A stretch of 64,000 nt of DNA from JAEINY01 sp942490535 (lineage in GTDB: Bacteria; Bacteroidota; Bacteroidia; Bacteroidales; Marinilabiliaceae): positions 682,001 through 746,000 of the forward strand of contig CALNXQ010000008.1 in assembly GCA_942490535.1 (NCBI GenBank). The letters run 5' to 3'. Both the position numbers and the translations under genes were made by a program. Position 1 is the stretch's first letter. Every line of letters starts with the position of its first letter. The notes beneath the pieces were generated by a model. That model was not told the DNA's origin. It was given only the letters and a program-made list of their open reading frames with translations, and made no database searches. Shown one piece after another: positions 60,804 to 64,000 of this stretch.

Positions 60804-62418
60804 TTAACCTGATTGCGATAACAAGACCTTTCGGCGTAGTAGTTCAAAACTAGCTCTTCCATACATCTGACGCTTAATGTTTTTAATCCTATTTACGTGG
60901 CCTTCAACAGGACCATTGCTCCACCTTAATTGTATACCATTTTTCACGGCCTTAATATCTCGCTCTAATCCTCTAGCGAAAGTAATTAAACCTGATAGCT
61001 TTACCTTTGACTCTTTAACTGCCTGAATCCAGCTTTCAATATCGTCATTTCCTTTTCTGAGCATTATTTTAAACTTGCGTACTAGCCTGCGTACATGCTT
61101 CAATACTGGCATATTATCCAGGAGGACCTGCAGGTTCCCGATCCTCAATCTGATTCATATTACTTCCGATGTATTTAGCCAGTTTCCGAGTACTTAAGCG
61201 TTTGATGTATGGCACTTCTATTTGCCGGTGTTCAATATGGTTAATTGCAACCCCTTTTGTAGTTTCTTTTAGATGTGTGATGTATAGATAAGCTTGAGTA
61301 TTACCACTGAAATAACCCATTTTACGGATATCTTCAATGATTTCCTGGACAACATGACCTTCGGTTTTGATTTTGGATATGATATAGTCAGAAAACAGTT
61401 CAATATTTGTACGTTTGGGATGTGCTTTAGGTGTTAATTCTTCTTGCAAGAAGTATGATCGTACAGTATTTCTGCTTATTCCTAAATCCTTTGCTATTTT
61501 TCTTCGTGTCATTCCCTGACATTGTAATTGTTTGACCTTATCAAATACAACCTGCCTTGAATCATATTTTTCAGGTATGATGATCTCTTTACTTACTGAT
61601 TTAACAACTGTATTTTTATGATCTTTATCTTTTAACATCTTCGTGGTCTTTTCTTTAATAAGAGCGTTGATCGCAGGAGATATACTCTTAAAATAAGTAT
61701 CCAGTGCATCAGATAGATTCATAAATAAATGAAAGCGATCGGCAACTTGAATAGCATGAGGACAAACTTCATCAATAGCAGATGAATAGGAGCTAGCTCT
61801 ATCTCTTGTAATAATTTCAATATGCGGATACCCTTTGAGCCATTCTTTTAAATCTGCACTATCACGGGTGGGTAACAACTCTATTGGCGTTGATGTCTCC
61901 ATATCTACTATAATAGTTCCGTAATTGACACCTTTTCGAAATGCCCAATCATCAATGCCAACAACTTTGAGAACTTTTGCCTTGGGTGGTGTTTGCTTAT
62001 GAGCAAGTCGAGTAAGCGTAGATCGGCTGACTTTCATGTTTAAGCTCTCAGATAACTTATGTCCTGCACAACTCGTCATCTCAATTGCAATGTTAGATAG
62101 CACATTATTAGCTCTTTCTGTACGTCTGGCATAGGGAGTTATGTGGCTATGTCTTTCAGTAAATACCTTCCGTTTGCAATGTTCATTCAAGCATTTGAAT
62201 TTTCGAATTGTTAGAAGTATAACTGTGTTATATTGAAAAGCAGGCAAATCTGTTAGGTGTCTTTGATAACGATCATGCACAGAATGGCTGTATTTTTGAC
62301 AAACTGGACATTGTGCACGTTTTCCGGTCAATGATGCATAAAGGTGAACAAATGGAGGCTTATATTCGATTTCCAGGAAGCTCATTTTAGGAATTCCAAC
62401 AAGGTGTTTGATGTTCAT
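60804..62418 (-). pseudogene. ISL3-type transposase, frameshifted
   Basis: The first part (to 61,114) has the N-terminal zinc finger (CPVCQKYSH ... CLNEHCKRKVF), a helix-turn-helix, the DDE domain start (VVGIDDWAFRKGVNYGTIIVDME) and ITRDRASSYSSAI with the second Asp, plus an inserted HTH (CQGMTRRKIAKDLGISRNTV). It ends early at EDREPAGPPG. The conserved C-terminal part, with NGIQLRWSNGPVEGHVNRIK holding the last catalytic Glu, continues in another frame from about 61,148. A one-base change near 61,115-61,148 would account for this. No slippery heptamer is evident there, so a mutation is more likely than programmed frameshifting. Confidence 0.82.
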
Positions 62419-62536
62419 ATATAATTGAATGTCAATTATATAAAGATACAAAAATAGATAAAGACTACCAAAGAAAATAATAGCTTTATGCGCTGAATTT
62501 CAGGCAATTAACTCAATATGGTCCATCCATATATTA

Positions 62537-62558
62537 TCCCTAAAATTGACGAAGAACC
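62537..62558 (-). repeat. Right terminal inverted repeat of the ISL3 element
   Basis: 22 bp ending TTGACGAAGAACC, the reverse complement of the left repeat at 20 of 22 positions. Confidence 0.85.
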
Positions 62559-62609
62559 AGTTAGACCGAAATAGCCATCACTGTCAGATATAAAATCAGC
62601 TCGCACAAT

Positions 62610-63311
62610 TTATTGTGTAATTGGACTCCTTTTATTTGTATAAATCTCTTCCCACATCTCAGTATCTTCAAAATAATCTCTGTCAATTTGTTTTGCCTCC
62701 TGAATTCTGGTAAACTGAATCCCACGTAATTCATCTATCATATCACTAAGCTTCATTTTCCTACCTAGTTGTTCAATAACTTGATGTCCCAACAAAGAGG
62801 TTACATCAATAGTCACTGGTAAAACATGTTCCGCATTATCTTTAAAGCCCGTCATCAACTCTGTTGTAAATTGCCTTTCATCCCAGTGTGAAAGAGTTGT
62901 ACCAGGTCCATAATCAGTTTCAACCTCCATCTGTTCTAAGCCAGGTATTTCATTTACAAAATTGGGATAAAACCTTCCTGTCTTATGATCAAATAGTTCC
63001 ATCCATTTATCCCAACCAAATCCTAACGTGTGTCCAATCTCATGTATAATGGTTCCTACAATTTCGTACTCATCAAACCTCTGTAAGAACCTGGTATTAA
63101 ATTCTATTCTTCCATAAACCACACCATCTTGCTGAAATGGTTTATAAGCTCTGGCTATTACGTTTCCCAAACTAGTAAATATACCTAACCTTATAACAAT
63201 AGGTGTTTTAGGCAACACAAATTTATTCCAAAATGCGCAGGATAATTTTGCAGCACTCTTTAGCTTTCCACTTCTGTCTGCAACAATTTTATACGTAATG
63301 AAATTTTCCAT
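62610..63311 (-). CDS. Leishmanolysin/matrixin-like zinc metalloprotease
   Basis: 233 residues from ATG 63,311, which has a GGAGG ribosome binding site; a TTG four codons upstream is less likely. The zinc-binding motif is TIIHEIGHTLGFGWDKW (HExxHxxGF), and a later LSHWDERQFTTELMTGF resembles the leishmanolysin HW...NELMTG segment. No signal peptide is seen, so secretion, if any, uses another route; the substrate is unknown. It may be co-transcribed with the gene entering from the window edge, 176 bp upstream, as part of effector or toxin-like cargo. Confidence 0.75.
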   Translation of the reverse strand: MENFITYKIVADRSGKLKSAAKLSCAFWNKFVLPKTPIVIRLGIFTSLGNVIARAYKPFQQDGVVYGRIEFNTRFLQRFDEYEIVGTIIHEIGHTLGFGWDKWMELFDHKTGRFYPNFVNEIPGLEQMEVETDYGPGTTLSHWDERQFTTELMTGFKDNAEHVLPVTIDVTSLLGHQVIEQLGRKMKLSDMIDELRGIQFTRIQEAKQIDRDYFEDTEMWEEIYTNKRSPITQ

Positions 63312-63487
63312 TATAACCTCCAATTTTTATTAAATTAATAGATTCGATTAATGTATAATCTGTTTTTAGCACAATACCATTATGCATCATTCAACATACA
63401 AGCATCTATTGCATTTGTATTGTAAAAATCTGCCATTTTTTCTCATTCCATTTTATTATTGTCAATTATGGCTCTAAGGATATGTTG

Positions 63488-64000
63488 TTAACTTGAAGTT
63501 TCTGTTGGCAATAACACTCTTTTCTCTAATTCTACTCCTCGCATATTCGCTTCTAACGTTATTATAACCTCTGTACTATCTGCAGGTTTACTGATTAAAA
63601 ATGTGCAATACCCACTCTCATCTAATTTTTTAGAGATTATTGAATAACCATTTTCTTTTATAGTCCAATTAAGATCTAAAAAATGATCTGGATATTGTAT
63701 AGTAAACTCAACATTTCCTTTTTGAATCATTGCAGGTTTTTCAATGACTGCTTGGCTTACAACTGACTCTAAAGAGTTTTTAACTTCATCAACAGTTATC
63801 GGATCATGTATAGGTAAAACTTCAGGATTAATTAAAAATGTTTGGTAGTTTTTAAAACTGGATGTTCTTGAAATAGAAGCACCCCCATTTGAATTAAAGG
63901 ACCCGGAAGCAAATACAGCACTCCCTCCTAGATTTACGTTGTAGGATGCCTCCCCATTAAATTTTGCGCTTCCAGAAGTAGAGCAAAACACTAAATCCAT
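63488..64000 (-). CDS. Unrecognised protein, possibly cut by the window edge
   Basis: 170 residues beginning exactly at the last bases of the window with an ATG, so the true start may lie outside. The first 60 residues are Ser/Gly/Asn-rich with alternating small and hydrophobic residues (NLGGSAVFASGSFNSNGG), like beta-strand repeats. The rest looks like a beta-sandwich domain (VEFTIQYPDHFLDLNWTIKENGYSI, then EVIITLEANMRGVELEKRVLL). No family is recognised. It precedes the metalloprotease gene on the same strand. Confidence 0.55.
   Translation of the reverse strand: MDLVFCSTSGSAKFNGEASYNVNLGGSAVFASGSFNSNGGASISRTSSFKNYQTFLINPEVLPIHDPITVDEVKNSLESVVSQAVIEKPAMIQKGNVEFTIQYPDHFLDLNWTIKENGYSIISKKLDESGYCTFLISKPADSTEVIITLEANMRGVELEKRVLLPTETSS

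Larger units (their letters stand above)
60781..62558 (-). mobile_element. ISL3-family insertion sequence, probably inactive
   Basis: Ends are 22-bp terminal inverted repeats at 60,781-60,802 (starts GGTTCTTCGTCAAATTTGGG) and 62,537-62,558 (its complement), matching at 20 of 22 positions. The total length of 1,778 bp is right for ISL3 elements. The single transposase gene inside is frameshifted. I saw no matching 8-bp target duplication outside the repeats (GTGGTTTT versus AGTTAGAC), so either the site has rearranged or the ends are slightly misplaced. Confidence 0.85.

Noticed and set aside
60804..61148. Independent small gene on the minus strand
   Set aside because: It contains the conserved C-terminal catalytic part of the ISL3 transposase, so it is the frameshifted end of that gene.
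21236..64000. Right attachment site (direct repeat of the tRNA-Arg 3' end)
   Set aside because: No second copy of TTCGAATCCCGCCGGAATCA was noticed in the rest of the window.

Overview
The window is a piece of a Bacteroidota chromosome. The signs are Bacteroidota-type promoters (TTTG - 19 nt - TATCTTTG in front of the tRNA), weak Shine-Dalgarno sequences, a Bacteroidota-type tyrosine recombinase whose first catalytic arginine is replaced by serine, an RteC-like gene and LytS/LytTR regulators. An oxygen-sensitive glycyl-radical enzyme operon suggests an anaerobe or facultative anaerobe. Species cannot be read from this sequence; a Marinilabiliales-like lineage is only a guess.

Bases 1-21,260 look like host chromosome. 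In order they hold: a truncated KefB-type cation/proton antiporter; two tiny related membrane proteins, the first behind a sigma-54-like promoter and a hairpin that buries its ribosome binding site; lpxA; a TolC / membrane-fusion / quinone-reductase-like / RND efflux cluster; an array of seven 14-bp palindromes spaced exactly 41 bp apart; a LytS-type kinase and LytTR regulator; a sigma-54 activator; a 7-bp tandem repeat; a DUF2520 dehydrogenase-like gene; a small zinc-ribbon protein; a complete 4-hydroxyphenylacetate decarboxylase operon (hpdB-hpdC-hpdA, p-cresol formation); a MATE exporter; and tRNA-Arg(TCT).

From the tRNA onward the sequence is an integrative element. Its front part (21.5-28.5 kb) has the integrase, an RteC-like gene, a MerR-type HTH protein, a replication-like protein, a duplicated 118-aa gene and a DnaC/IstB-like ATPase. 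Five of these genes are each preceded by a copy of a structured 190-260-nt element. A sixth copy lies upstream of hpdB, outside the element.

The cargo (28.6-60.6 kb) is a dense defence-type island: a YobI-like NTPase translationally coupled to McrB and McrC; an apparently dead SF2 helicase fused to a KAP NTPase; a type I restriction-modification locus (half-length HsdS, HsdM, HsdS, HsdR, YgjP-like peptidase) with two Fic proteins and a Pycsar module (two class III cyclases plus a PycTM effector) inserted in it; and then the most unusual unit, 52,101-60,633. That unit is a full branched-chain-amino-acid-type ABC transporter (two ATPases, two permeases, one lipoprotein binding protein) interleaved with a third class III cyclase-like protein, a 48-aa peptide, a radical SAM protein and a PD-(D/E)xK nuclease, mostly with overlapping or nearly touching genes. 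I know of no described system with this composition and regard it as the best candidate for an undescribed sensing/defence or peptide-signalling system.

Beyond it lie a frameshifted ISL3-type insertion sequence with recognisable terminal inverted repeats, a leishmanolysin-like metalloprotease and an unrecognised gene cut by the window edge. The far attachment site of the element was not found, so it probably ends outside the window.
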